Part shown: positions 1 through 8,656 of the stretch, piece by piece
Position numbering within the stretch: the stretch's first letter is position 1
Layout of the letters: each line of letters starts with the position of its first letter
Origin: Aquipseudomonas alcaligenes
GTDB lineage: Bacteria; Pseudomonadota; Gammaproteobacteria; Pseudomonadales; Pseudomonadaceae
NCBI RefSeq assembly: GCF_900156545.1
Contig: NZ_FTNW01000007.1
Coordinates: 62,001-126,000, forward strand
DNA: 64,000 nucleotides
Reading direction: 5' to 3'
The notes under the pieces: generated by a model
What the model saw: the letters and a program-made list of their open reading frames with translations, nothing else
Told to the model about the DNA's origin: nothing
Database searches by the model: none
Translations under genes and position numbers: made by a program

Positions 1-1233
1 GGCACCTTTTGCCGGTTTGAACTGGATATCCTCCATCTGCAGGCCCAGCTCCCAGTGACTTTCGCGCTGGGCATCGAAGGCGCTGGCCCAGACGTCGGGG
101 CCGCCGCTGCCGATGTTGCTGGTCTTGAACTGGGCGCTACGTGGCGCCGCTTCGTGCTTGAGCAGGTCGGAGAAGCTGCGTTGCCCGGCGAGATTGAAAT
201 GCAGGGCCGACATGCCGATGCACAGCGTCAGGCTGCCGCGGCCGGGGGTTCGCTGGAAAGTGCGTTCGGCGATGTCGCCCCAGGCTGAGGCCAGGTGTTG
301 CAACAGTTCGCTGGGCATGCCTTCGGGAACCGACAGGCGTGAGCCTTCCACGCTCTCGGGAGGAAGCAGCAGGTGCTCCTTGAGTGCATCGACCAGCGCG
401 TGCGGGTCCAGGCCGATTAGGTGGTTTAGTTCGGTGGCGCCGAACAGCGATTTGTAGCGTGGGGGGCCGTCCAGCTGTGGGGCAACAGCAAACAGGCTGG
501 TCGGTTCGTCGGCGCGCCGCAGCGAAGCCAGCTGGCTCCAGCTTTCCAGGGCTTCGGCCAGGCGTGCGATACCGCTCTGGCGCATCTGGTTGCAGCGAGC
601 GCAGCCCAGCAGCAGGGCGGCGATGTAGATTTGTTCCAGGCTCTGGCTTGTGCCGTTGTGGGCCAGGCTGTCGCGCACCTGCGCGCGCTGCAAGCCGTGT
701 TGGCGGGCGATGCGGTACAGCTGATGCAGCTCCAGCCAGAGCCCCTCTGGCACCGGGCAGTACAACTGGGTGGAGCGCACCAGTGGGCCGTACAGGCAAT
801 GGCTGGCGCGCTGCAGGGCCACGGCGAGTAATTGCGCCCGCTCCTTGGCAAAGCTCGGCAGTTCTTCGGTGACGATCAGCTTGTAGCCCATGGCCAGGTG
901 GTTCTGCAGGGCCTGGCAGAGGTTGGCGACCTTGCGTGGGCGCTCGTCAAGCACGATGGACTGGTTGAGGAAGTGCCGCGACAGATGGCTGCACACGAAG
1001 TGCACCTCAGGGCGCAACAGTTCGAGCAGCTGCAGACGATTGTCGCCGGGGGTGATCAGCTGGTTCAGCTCGGTCAGGCACTGGTAGAGCTGGCGGGCTG
1101 TCTCACCGATGTTGGCCTTCGGCAAGGCGGCGAGCCAGCGTTTCATGTCCCTGGGATTCGCGTCGCAGAGAGACAGCCCCTGTTTGTCGGGGGTGGGTAC
1201 GCGCAGGAGCAGGTGGAGGCTCTGTTTATCCAT
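1..1233 (-). CDS. Conserved Pseudomonas protein, PA4958-like, 3' end cut by window
   Basis: The reading frame is open from an ATG at 1233 to the window edge and shows 411 residues without a stop. It has no signal peptide or obvious membrane segment and reads as a soluble, helix-rich, leucine-rich protein; the last visible part contains a glycine-rich stretch (GSGGPDVW). I recognise no catalytic motif. It lies just downstream of psd on the same strand, which is the place of the hypothetical gene PA4958 between psd and fimX in P. aeruginosa (recalled order). A link to cyclic-di-GMP or twitching motility is only an inference from that neighbour. The spacer to psd is 150 bp, and no strong ribosome binding site precedes the ATG. 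Confidence 0.7.
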   Translation of the reverse strand, partial: MDKQSLHLLLRVPTPDKQGLSLCDANPRDMKRWLAALPKANIGETARQLYQCLTELNQLITPGDNRLQLLELLRPEVHFVCSHLSRHFLNQSIVLDERPRKVANLCQALQNHLAMGYKLIVTEELPSFAKERAQLLAVALQRASHCLYGPLVRSTQLYCPVPEGLWLELHQLYRIARQHGLQRAQVRDSLAHNGTSQSLEQIYIAALLLGCARCNQMRQSGIARLAEALESWSQLASLRRADEPTSLFAVAPQLDGPPRYKSLFGATELNHLIGLDPHALVDALKEHLLLPPESVEGSRLSVPEGMPSELLQHLASAWGDIAERTFQRTPGRGSLTLCIGMSALHFNLAGQRSFSDLLKHEAAPRSAQFKTSNIGSGGPDVWASAFDAQRESHWELGLQMEDIQFKPAKGA

Positions 1234-1383
1234 ACCGGGAGAGGTCCGTGACAGCTGGGCGGCGTCCATGCCGCCGGTTTTTTCGGAACTCTAGCAGCAT
1301 CGGGGCGCGGTCGCAGCTCGCTGCCCGGCAGATGCGGAGTCGTATGCGTTCTGACTGCGCACCTTGTCGGATGTTCCTTGTGC

Positions 1384-2244
1384 TTAGACCTGCGGCGTGG
1401 CGAGCGCCTGGCCCATGCGCACCGGAGTGCCGGCGGCGAGGTTCTCGGCCCACTGCACCTGCTGCGGTCCGAACAGGACGATGGCGGTGGAGCCGAGCTT
1501 GAAGCGGCCCAGTTCGCCGCCTTTGCTCAGTTCGATGGCAGCGCGCGCCGCCTCGTCGTAACGAGTGGTTTTCAGTTCGCGCTTCGGTGGCGTGACCAGG
1601 CCGGCCCAGACCGTTTCCACGCTGGCCACGATCATGGCGCCAACCAGTACCACGGCCATCGGCCCGCGCTCGGTGTCGAACAGGCAGACCACGCGCTCGT
1701 TGCGGGCGAACAGCTCGGGCACGTTCTCTGCGGTGGTCTGGTTGACCGAGAACAGCCGGCCCGGCACGTAGACCATTTCCTTCAGGGTGCCGGCCAGCGG
1801 CATGTGCACGCGGTGATAGTCCTTGGGCGACAGGTAGATGGTGGCAAAGTCGCCGCCCATGAAGGGCTTGGCGCGTTCGGCATCACCACCGAGCAGCTCC
1901 AGTACGCTGAAGCTGTGGCCCTTGGCCTGGAAGCAGCGGCCCTGCTCGATCGGGCCGAGCTGGCTGACCGCGCCGTCGGCCGGGCAGAGAATGGCGCCGG
2001 GAGTTTCGTCCAGAGGGCGCGCGCCGTCTTTCAGGGCGCGGGTGAAGAAGGCGTTGAAGTGCTCGTAGGCGCTCAGGTCTTCGACCTGGGCCTCGCTCAT
2101 GTCGACCTGGTACTGCTTGGCGAACCAGCCGATCAGGCGGTCCTTGAACCAGGTGGCGCGGCACTCGGCGGCGCAGCCGACCAGGCGCGACAGCAGGTGA
2201 TGCGGCAGCAGGTACTGGCTGAGGATAAACAGGCGCTGTTTCAT
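1384..2244 (-). CDS. psd: Phosphatidylserine decarboxylase proenzyme
   Basis: This enzyme decarboxylates phosphatidylserine to phosphatidylethanolamine at the inner membrane. The 286-residue length is normal for the proteobacterial form. The LGST self-cleavage motif is at residues 250-253, so Ser252 should become the pyruvoyl group; Asp90 (in PADGAVS) and His147 (in HRVHMP) complete the expected autocleavage triad. The N-terminus is rich in leucine, as in family members that bind the membrane. A purine-rich AAGGAA precedes the ATG. The gene begins 15 bp after the rhdA stop on the same strand, so the two are probably co-transcribed, as in other pseudomonads. Assignment is secure. Confidence 0.97.
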   Translation of the reverse strand: MKQRLFILSQYLLPHHLLSRLVGCAAECRATWFKDRLIGWFAKQYQVDMSEAQVEDLSAYEHFNAFFTRALKDGARPLDETPGAILCPADGAVSQLGPIEQGRCFQAKGHSFSVLELLGGDAERAKPFMGGDFATIYLSPKDYHRVHMPLAGTLKEMVYVPGRLFSVNQTTAENVPELFARNERVVCLFDTERGPMAVVLVGAMIVASVETVWAGLVTPPKRELKTTRYDEAARAAIELSKGGELGRFKLGSTAIVLFGPQQVQWAENLAAGTPVRMGQALATPQV

Positions 2245-2259
2245 CGGTATTCCTTGATA

Positions 2260-3075
2260 TCAGTGTTCGATCGGCGTGTCGGGCAGGTTGCCCCATTCGG
2301 ACCAGGAGCCGGCATAGGCCTTGACCCGTGGATAGCCCAGCGCCTTGGCCACCAGGTAGGTGAAGCCGGAGCGGCGATGGGTCTGGCAGTGGGTGATCAC
2401 TTCCTTGTCCTTGGTGATGCCGAGGCGCTCCAGAACCTGGGCCATGTCTTCGCGAATACGCAGTCCGCGCTGCGGGTCCATGCCGGCGGTCCACTCGAAG
2501 TTGACCGCGCCCGGCACGTGCCCGCCACGGGCGGAGAGCAGCTTCTCGCCGCTGAACTCGGCTGGCGAGCGGGCATCCCAGATCGCCAGGTCGGCGGCGC
2601 CCAGGCGGCCCTGTAGGTAGTCGCGGCTGGCGGTGGGCTCGTCGTGAATGGTCAGGCTGACCCTGCCGTCGGCGGCTGCGGGTATCTCCCGGCTCAGTTC
2701 GCGACCTTCGGTCATCCAGGCCTGCAGCCCGCCATTGAGGAAGTGGTAGCGGCCGTGGCCGATTACATCGAGCAGCCAGATGAAGCGCCCGGCCCAGCCG
2801 CCTCCTTCGTCGTCGTAGACCACGTAGACCGCATCCTCGCGGTGCCCTAGTTCGCCGAACAGTGCCTCCAGCTGGTGCTGCTCCGGCAGCAGGCCTGGCG
2901 CCGGCGGCTGGGCCCACTGGGTGCGTTTGCTGTCGACCCAGCGCGCCCCGGGAATATGGCCTTCGGCGTAGCGGGCGGCAGGGCTGAGATCAATCAGGAT
3001 CAGCTCGTTGGCCTGCAGGCGGGTGGCCAGGTCGGCCGGTTCGATCACCAGCGGCAGGCCGGAGAAGGCGGACAT
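2260..3075 (-). CDS. rhdA: Thiosulfate sulfurtransferase (rhodanese)
   Basis: RhdA transfers sulfane sulfur from thiosulfate to an acceptor such as cyanide in the cytoplasm. The protein has two rhodanese modules: an inactive N-terminal one (about residues 10-130) and an active C-terminal one (about 150-265). The active-site loop CQTHRRS starts at Cys230, the same position as the catalytic cysteine of Azotobacter RhdA. I chose the ATG at 3075, giving 271 residues, because GGAG lies about 9 nt upstream and the protein then begins directly with the domain; the frame is open upstream to 3246 but that part resembles nothing. It precedes psd by 15 bp. Confidence 0.95.
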   Translation of the reverse strand: MSAFSGLPLVIEPADLATRLQANELILIDLSPAARYAEGHIPGARWVDSKRTQWAQPPAPGLLPEQHQLEALFGELGHREDAVYVVYDDEGGGWAGRFIWLLDVIGHGRYHFLNGGLQAWMTEGRELSREIPAAADGRVSLTIHDEPTASRDYLQGRLGAADLAIWDARSPAEFSGEKLLSARGGHVPGAVNFEWTAGMDPQRGLRIREDMAQVLERLGITKDKEVITHCQTHRRSGFTYLVAKALGYPRVKAYAGSWSEWGNLPDTPIEH

Positions 3076-3154
3076 GCGAAGACTCCGGATAGACGTTTGA
3101 GGGCGGATTGTAGCGAAAACCCCGCGCGCAGGCCGGCTGAAATCGTTGTCGGCA

Positions 3155-4678
3155 TCAGGCGCCGCGACGGGCGAAGGTGGCCAGGCCGCGCTCGATGCAT
3201 TGCACTGTCTTGGTAAAGGCTTGCAGCGGCACGGCACCCATTTCACCGCCGCCCTGGTCGACCACCAGCAGCATCACCACCCGGTCGTTGCTGGCCAGTG
3301 AGCGCAGCAGCAGGTGTTCACCGTTGAACAGGGCTTTCAGGCTGCCCGGCAGCAGGGCAGACACCTGGGCAAGGTTGGCCGGGCTCAGGCGCAACTGCCC
3401 GGGTTCGGCCAGAAGCCGGCGCAGCACCTGGCTCTGGGCCGGATCGAGGCGCAATTGTGCCGCCGTCTCCGGGAGGCCGGCCACCTGCTGTGCCAGCAGG
3501 CGACTGTGGGTGCGATCTGCCAGCAGTACCATGATCCGCTGCATGCCGCAGGCCTGCAGGGCCTGACAGGCACTGTCGGTCAGTTGCAGGACATTGGCGA
3601 AGGGCGAGGGCTGGGCCAGCAGCTTGCTGCAGTGTTGCTTCCACAGTTCCAGTTGCGGGTTGCTGGCCGGCGCGGGCGGTGCCTGAACGGTCTTCAGTCG
3701 GCAGCTTTCCCAAGGCCACAGCAGGGCCTCGGCCGGATGCCAGAGACCCGGTTGCGCGTGCTGGCGGGCGCTCAGCGCCGCCTGCTGATGCACCAGTTGC
3801 TGTAACTCGGGAAGCGCAATCTGCAAGTACAGGCCGGTCAGGCGTTGCCAGCGCAGGTGGTGCTGGCAGCTCCAGTTGTGGTGGCTGGACAGTGCCAGGC
3901 CGCTGGCCAGCAGAATGCTGTTGGCCGGTTGCGTCAGCCAGCGGCGCAGAGGAGGATCGGCATCGAGCAGTTGCTGCTGGTGCAGCGGATGCTCGTTATC
4001 GCGTGCAATATGCAGGGCCTTGACCAGCAGGCGGCGGTCTTCCACCAGCAGGCGATAACCCTGGATGATCCACTCCGGCATGCGCCAGTGCCTGGCCAGC
4101 GCCAGGCACAGCGGCAGCAGCGGAGTGCCGAGCAGCTCACGCTCGACCTTGCTCGCCGATTCGCCGCGACCCAGTACGCGCCGCTCCCAGGCCTCGAACA
4201 GCTGCGGTTGCATGGCCACCAGCGGCCACAGCGGGGCGAGGAACAGCAGGCTGCCCCAGTGGATCTCCTGCCATAGCCGTGCCAGGCGGCCGGCGAACAG
4301 GCCGTTGGCCTGTTGCGAGGCATGCAGGCCAATCAGCTGAATCTGCCGCAGTGGCAGTGGGATCTGCTCCTGTTCCTGCACCGGCATCTGTGCGAGAAGC
4401 GCTTCCGCACGTTTGAGCCCCAGTCGGTTGAGGGCCATCTCCAGGCTCTCGGCGGGTTCGCCGAGGCTGCCGGAGCTGCGGTTGGCCTCGCGCAGCACGG
4501 TCAGGGCAATGGCCGGGCTTACCTGCATCTGCTCGGCGATCTCGCGCAGTGACCTGCGGCTGTCCAGCAGCACGCGGCGCACCGCCTCGTGGTGGTGGCT
4601 GGCGACGGGCAGGCGCACTGCGTCCAGCTGTTTCAGCCAGGCGTCGATGCTGCGTGGTAGGTGCTTTTCAGTGGGCAT
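3155..4678 (-). CDS. HDOD domain protein
   Basis: This 507-residue cytoplasmic protein has an N-terminal HDOD-type region (about residues 20-110: a helical array starting near RLPVASHHH and including LREIAEQ). The HD metal-binding residues are lacking, as in the family, so it is a signalling or scaffold module rather than a phosphodiesterase. A long helical region follows, and the C-terminal part (about 330-505) has no named motif. It sits between rhdA and the divergent motA, the place of PA4955 in P. aeruginosa. Its position next to the stator genes suggests, but does not show, a role in motility or surface signalling. The spacer to rhdA is 79 bp. Function is unassigned. Confidence 0.85.
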   Translation of the reverse strand: MPTEKHLPRSIDAWLKQLDAVRLPVASHHHEAVRRVLLDSRRSLREIAEQMQVSPAIALTVLREANRSSGSLGEPAESLEMALNRLGLKRAEALLAQMPVQEQEQIPLPLRQIQLIGLHASQQANGLFAGRLARLWQEIHWGSLLFLAPLWPLVAMQPQLFEAWERRVLGRGESASKVERELLGTPLLPLCLALARHWRMPEWIIQGYRLLVEDRRLLVKALHIARDNEHPLHQQQLLDADPPLRRWLTQPANSILLASGLALSSHHNWSCQHHLRWQRLTGLYLQIALPELQQLVHQQAALSARQHAQPGLWHPAEALLWPWESCRLKTVQAPPAPASNPQLELWKQHCSKLLAQPSPFANVLQLTDSACQALQACGMQRIMVLLADRTHSRLLAQQVAGLPETAAQLRLDPAQSQVLRRLLAEPGQLRLSPANLAQVSALLPGSLKALFNGEHLLLRSLASNDRVVMLLVVDQGGGEMGAVPLQAFTKTVQCIERGLATFARRGA

Positions 4679-4715
4679 GCAGGTTGAGCCAAACTGGCTT
4701 TTCGCCTTTACTGCC

Positions 4716-4742
4716 TATAGTCTGGCGCAATACTTCCGATAA
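4716..4742 (+). promoter_or_regulatory. Putative sigma-28 (FliA) promoter for motAB
   Basis: TATA at 4716-4719, a 15-nt spacer, then TCCGATAA at 4735-4742. The Pseudomonas FliA consensus is TAAA-N15-GCCGATAA, so spacing is exact with one mismatch in each box. It lies 54 nt upstream of the motA start and points toward it. Found by eye; transcription start not known. Confidence 0.5.
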
Positions 4743-4796
4743 TTAGAAGGGTTGTTTTGCAGAACCCTTATCGACTGACTCTTCAAGCTCACTCTC

Positions 4797-5648
4797 ATGA
4801 TCAAGATCGTAGGCATCCTGGTAGTCTTCGGCTGCGTGCTCGGTGGTTTCGTGCTGTCTGGCGGCAAGCTCATGGCATTGGTTCACCCGTTCGAGGTGAT
4901 GATCATCGGCGGCGCGGCGTTGGGTGCCTTTCTTCAGGCCAATCCCGGCAGCGCGTTCATGACGGTGTTCAAGAAGTCGCTGGCGATGTTCAGCAGCCGC
5001 TTCACACACGCGTTCTACCTGGAAGTGCTGAAGCTGCTCTATGAAATCCTCAACAAGAGCCGTCGCGAAGGCATGATGGCCATCGAGGCCGACGTTGAAG
5101 ACCCCAATGCCAGTCCGATCTTCAGCAAGTACCCGGCGATCCTCAAGGATAAGCGGATGACCGAGTTCATCTGTGATTACCTGCGCATCATGTCCAGCGG
5201 CAATATGGCGCCCCACGAGCTGGAGAATCTCTTCGACATGGAGATCACCAGCCTGAAGGAAGAGTTGGAGCACCCCGCCCATGCAGTGGCGAAGGTGGCC
5301 GACGGCATGCCGGCAATGGGTATCGTGGCGGCAGTACTGGGTATCGTGATCACCATGTCCATTCTGGCGACGGCCGATAACGCACAGATCGGTGAGAAGG
5401 TGGCGACTGCTCTGGTCGGTACCTTCCTCGGCATTCTCGCCTCCTATGGCTTTTTCGCTCCTTTGGCGGGGGCTCTGGAGCACGATGCCAAAGAGGAGCT
5501 CAACCTGTACGAGTCGATCAAGGCGACTTTGGTGGCATCAGCCTCCGGCATGCCGCCGACGCTGGCCGTCGAGTTCGGACGCAAGGTGCTGTTCCCGGCC
5601 CACAGGCCGAGTTTCAGTGAGCTCGAACAGGCCATGCGTGGCAACTGA
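4797..5648 (+). CDS. motA: Flagellar stator protein MotA
   Basis: MotA forms, with MotB, the proton-conducting stator of the flagellar motor in the inner membrane. The 283-residue protein shows two N-terminal membrane segments (about 1-50), a cytoplasmic loop with charged residues Arg90 and Glu97 that correspond to the torque-generating pair, and two more segments (about 165-230) with the conserved prolines Pro172 and Pro222. The C-terminal VEFGRK motif is typical. The start is the ATG at 4797, giving MIKIVG; the SD sequence is weak. motB follows after 16 bp. A FliA-type promoter lies upstream. Pseudomonads usually carry a second stator (MotCD); this sequence matches the PA4954 type in position. 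Confidence 0.95.
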   Translation: MIKIVGILVVFGCVLGGFVLSGGKLMALVHPFEVMIIGGAALGAFLQANPGSAFMTVFKKSLAMFSSRFTHAFYLEVLKLLYEILNKSRREGMMAIEADVEDPNASPIFSKYPAILKDKRMTEFICDYLRIMSSGNMAPHELENLFDMEITSLKEELEHPAHAVAKVADGMPAMGIVAAVLGIVITMSILATADNAQIGEKVATALVGTFLGILASYGFFAPLAGALEHDAKEELNLYESIKATLVASASGMPPTLAVEFGRKVLFPAHRPSFSELEQAMRGN

Positions 5649-5664
5649 GGCGAGCAGCTGAGTC

Positions 5665-6687
5665 ATGGAGAACAACCAGCCGATTCTGGTCAAGCGGGTC
5701 AAGAAGATCGCCGGGGGCCATCACGGTGGCGCCTGGAAGATCGCTTTCGCCGACTTTGCCACGGCGATGATGGCCTTCTTCCTGGTGATGTGGCTGATGT
5801 CCTCGGCCACGCCCGAGCAGAAGAAGGCGATTTCCGGCTACTTCCAGGACCCCATCGGCTTTACCGAGAGTGCCAGCCCCTACGTCATCGACCTGGGCGG
5901 CACGCCCACGCCTGCGCCGGATCGCACGCTCAATCCCGAGCTGAAAGATGCGCCGGACTCCCAGGAGGCTGCCGTCGACGCCACGCAGGATCCCGCCGAG
6001 ATCGATCCCAGCCAGGCCGAGACCCTGGCCGAGCAGGTCGAGCGCGAGCGCCTGGAGATGCTGCTACAGGAACTGCAAACCAAGGTCGAGGAGAATCCCG
6101 AGCTGCAGAAGTTCAAGGATCAGATCCTCTTCGAAATCACCCAGGACGGCCTGCGCATCCAGATCATGGATGCCGAGAATCGCCCGATGTTCGACCTCGG
6201 CAGTGCACGCCTGCAGCCCTATTTCGAAGACATCCTGCTGATCCTGGCCGACACCATCAAGGCGGTGCCGAACAAGATCAGCGTCAGCGGCCACACCGAT
6301 GCCAAACCGTTCGCCGGCGATGGCGACTTCGGCAACTGGGAGTTGTCGGCCAACCGTGCCAACGCGGCACGGCGCGCCCTGGTGGCAGGCGGCTACCCGG
6401 ATGACAGCGTTGCGCGCGTGGTGGGTTATGCCTCCTCGGCGCTGTTCGATCGCAAAGATCCGTTCAATCCGGTGAACCGGCGTATCGACATCATCGTCCT
6501 GACCAAGAAGGCTCAGCGCGCCATCGAGGGTGAGCAGGACGGCGGCGGTGATGCGGTTCCGACCGAGGCCACGGCGCCCGGGCAGGCGCCTCCCGCCGCG
6601 GACGAGCCGGCCCAGCCCGACGAGCTGCGCCAGCGCCTGAACATTTTCGAGGATGGTGCCCTGCAGTTCGACCAGCCGCAGGAATGA
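5665..6687 (+). CDS. motB: Flagellar stator protein MotB
   Basis: MotB pairs with MotA and anchors the stator to peptidoglycan. The 340-residue protein has a short basic N-terminus, a single membrane helix (about residues 24-46) carrying the essential proton-binding Asp30 in the IAFADFAT motif, an acidic linker (about 70-150), and an OmpA-like peptidoglycan-binding domain (about 165-285) with the SGHTDAKPF motif. The C-terminal tail (about 290-340) is rich in Pro, Ala and Glu and probably disordered. The start lies 16 bp after motA. A perfect palindromic terminator begins at the stop codon. Confidence 0.95.
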   Translation: MENNQPILVKRVKKIAGGHHGGAWKIAFADFATAMMAFFLVMWLMSSATPEQKKAISGYFQDPIGFTESASPYVIDLGGTPTPAPDRTLNPELKDAPDSQEAAVDATQDPAEIDPSQAETLAEQVERERLEMLLQELQTKVEENPELQKFKDQILFEITQDGLRIQIMDAENRPMFDLGSARLQPYFEDILLILADTIKAVPNKISVSGHTDAKPFAGDGDFGNWELSANRANAARRALVAGGYPDDSVARVVGYASSALFDRKDPFNPVNRRIDIIVLTKKAQRAIEGEQDGGGDAVPTEATAPGQAPPAADEPAQPDELRQRLNIFEDGALQFDQPQE

Positions 6688-6714
6688 AAGAGGCCGCGAT
6701 CATCGCGGCCTCTT
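6688..6714. terminator. Bidirectional terminator between motB and rsgA
   Basis: A perfect 13-bp inverted repeat, AAGAGGCCGCGAT / ATCGCGGCCTCTT, with a single central base (real loop a few nt larger). It is followed on the + strand by TCGTTT and bounded by A/T pairs on both sides. It starts right after the motB stop, and the rsgA stop lies 15 bp beyond it on the other strand, so it can end both converging transcripts. Confidence 0.85.
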
Positions 6715-6729
6715 CGTTTCAGCCCGCCA

Positions 6730-7761
6730 TCAGTATTCGGGTTCGGGCAGGCTGGCCAGGATATGCCGGTAGCTGGCCATGCGTTGCGGCTGGATGCGAC
6801 CGTCCTCCAGGGCCTTGAGCAGGGCGCAGCCCGGTTCGCGGTCATGCTTGCAGTCGCGGAAGCGGCAGGTGCCGAGCAGGTCGCGGAACTCGATGAATCC
6901 CGCTTCCACGTCATCGCGGCTGACATGCACCAGGCCGAACTCGCGGATGCCGGGCGAATCGATCAATTCACCGCCGCCAGGGAAGTGGAACAGGCGCGCC
7001 GTGGTAGTGGTGTGGGTGCCCTTGCCGGTGACTTCCGACAGGTCGCCGACGCGGGTATCGACCCCCGGCAGCAGGCTGTTGACCAGCGATGACTTGCCCA
7101 CCCCGGACTGGCCGACAAATACGCTGACATGACCATCCAGGCGCTGCTGCAGCTGTTCCATGCCGCCGCCGCCGTGGGCCGAGACTTCCAGCAGCTCGTA
7201 GCCGAGCTGGCGGTAGGTGGTCAGCAGGTTGTCCACGTGCCCGCTGTTTTCCTCGTCGAGCAGGTCGGCCTTGTTCAGCAGCAGCAGTGGGCGGATGCCG
7301 GCATGCTCGGCGGCTACCAGGTAGCGGTCGATCAGGTTGGCGTGCGGGTGCGGCAGCGGGGCGAAGACGATGACGATCAGGTCGACGTTGGCGGCCACCG
7401 GCTTGAGCAGGCCGCGCATGTCCGGGCGGCACAGCTCGGAGTGGCGCGGCAGCTGCGCGACGATCACGCCGTGGCCCTGGTTGCCCGAGCGCCAGACCAC
7501 GCGATCACCGGTGACCAGCGGCGGCAGGTTGGCGCGCAGGTGGCAGCGCTGGACCTGGCCGGTCAGTTCGCCTTCCAGTGCCTCGACCTCGACCTGCACG
7601 CCGAAGTGGGCGATCACCAGGCCGGTCTGTTCCGCGCCCAGGTCGCCGCCTTCCAGTTCATCGAGCAGGCGCGATTCGCGCTTGGCCGCGCGGGCGGCAC
7701 GCTCCTCCTGGACTTTCTCGATGCGCCAGCTCTGCCGGCGGGTCAGTTGGCGTTTGGCCAT
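6730..7761 (-). CDS. rsgA: Ribosome small subunit-dependent GTPase A
   Basis: RsgA is a circularly permuted GTPase that helps late 30S subunit maturation. The 343-residue protein has a basic N-terminal tail, an OB-fold (about 45-115), the G4 motif NKAD at 163-166 preceding the G1 motif GQSGVGKSS at 217-225 (the permuted order that defines the family), G3 DSPGI, and a C-terminal zinc-binding segment with Cys, Cys, His and Cys (CRFRDCKHDREPGC). The start is an ATG at 7761 with a weak upstream SD. It is transcribed alone, divergent from the methyltransferase gene at 7848 and convergent with motB. Confidence 0.96.
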   Translation of the reverse strand: MAKRQLTRRQSWRIEKVQEERAARAAKRESRLLDELEGGDLGAEQTGLVIAHFGVQVEVEALEGELTGQVQRCHLRANLPPLVTGDRVVWRSGNQGHGVIVAQLPRHSELCRPDMRGLLKPVAANVDLIVIVFAPLPHPHANLIDRYLVAAEHAGIRPLLLLNKADLLDEENSGHVDNLLTTYRQLGYELLEVSAHGGGGMEQLQQRLDGHVSVFVGQSGVGKSSLVNSLLPGVDTRVGDLSEVTGKGTHTTTTARLFHFPGGGELIDSPGIREFGLVHVSRDDVEAGFIEFRDLLGTCRFRDCKHDREPGCALLKALEDGRIQPQRMASYRHILASLPEPEY

Positions 7762-7847
7762 GGGGGTTCCGCTGAATAAGAAAACGGCGGCGAGTTTAGC
7801 ACGGGGGGCGGCTGGCCCTGGCGTCGGCCTGCTGGTACAACAGCGGC

Positions 7848-8618
7848 ATGCTCGACATTCTGCGTTCCCGATACCCGGCCCTGCTCGCCCTGCTGGCCCA
7901 GTTACTGGCCCTGGCGGTGATCGCCAGCCTGTTGCTGCTGTTCGCTCGGTTCGTCGACTGGCGCCCGAGCCTGTGGCAGGCGGCGCTCGCTCAGGGCGCG
8001 CTGGCGGCGGCGCTGGGGCAGTGGCTGGGGCTGCGTCGCTGGTGGCTGGCGCTGAACCTGGCTTTCGTCCCCGGCCTGCTGGCGCTGCAGAGTCGCGAGT
8101 GGCCAGCCTGGTGGTTCCTGGCCGCTTTCGGCCTGCTGTTGCTGATCAACTGGAACAGCTTTCGCGAGCGCGTGCCGCTGTACCTCAGCGGGGCGCGCAC
8201 CCGCCAGCAACTGAGCCAGCGCCTGGCCGCGCTGCCGCCCGACTTTCGCTTCGTCGACCTAGGGTGCGGTCTGGGCAGTGCGCTGGTGCAGCTGGCGCGC
8301 GACTATCCGCAGGCGCGCCTGGTCGGCGTGGAGACGGCGCCGCTGGTGTTTCTGCTGGCCTGGCTGCGCTGCCTGCCGTATCGCCAGGTGCGGGTGCGTT
8401 ATCGCAGCCTGTGGCGCGAGCCGCTGGGCGACTATGACGTGGTCTACTGCTTCCTTTCGCCGGCACCGATGGCCGAGCTGTGGGCCAAGGCCCGGCGCGA
8501 GATGCGCCCCGGCAGCCTGCTGGTCAGCAACAGCTTCGAGGTGCCGGGGGTTCCCGCTGGCGAAGTCATCGCGCTGCACGACTGGCGCGACTCACGGCTA
8601 CTGCTCTGGCACTTCTGA
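7848..8618 (+). CDS. Membrane-anchored class I SAM-dependent methyltransferase
   Basis: The first about 105 residues form three very hydrophobic, tryptophan-rich segments (about 10-34, 41-80 and 84-102) that look like membrane helices. The remainder is a class I methyltransferase: motif I FVDLGCGLGS at 135-144, an acidic motif-II-like residue (VGVE) near 158-161, and DVVYCFLSP near 198-206 as motif IV. The likely substrate is unknown; a membrane-embedded or membrane-associated small molecule or protein is an inference from the anchor. Start chosen at the ATG at 7848 (MLDILR); the SD is poor. It ends 38 bp before orn, with which it may share a transcript. Confidence 0.85.
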   Translation: MLDILRSRYPALLALLAQLLALAVIASLLLLFARFVDWRPSLWQAALAQGALAAALGQWLGLRRWWLALNLAFVPGLLALQSREWPAWWFLAAFGLLLLINWNSFRERVPLYLSGARTRQQLSQRLAALPPDFRFVDLGCGLGSALVQLARDYPQARLVGVETAPLVFLLAWLRCLPYRQVRVRYRSLWREPLGDYDVVYCFLSPAPMAELWAKARREMRPGSLLVSNSFEVPGVPAGEVIALHDWRDSRLLLWHF

Positions 8619-8656
8619 GCGGCTAAACTGGCGCCTGTCTAGAAGGAGCCGAGCCC

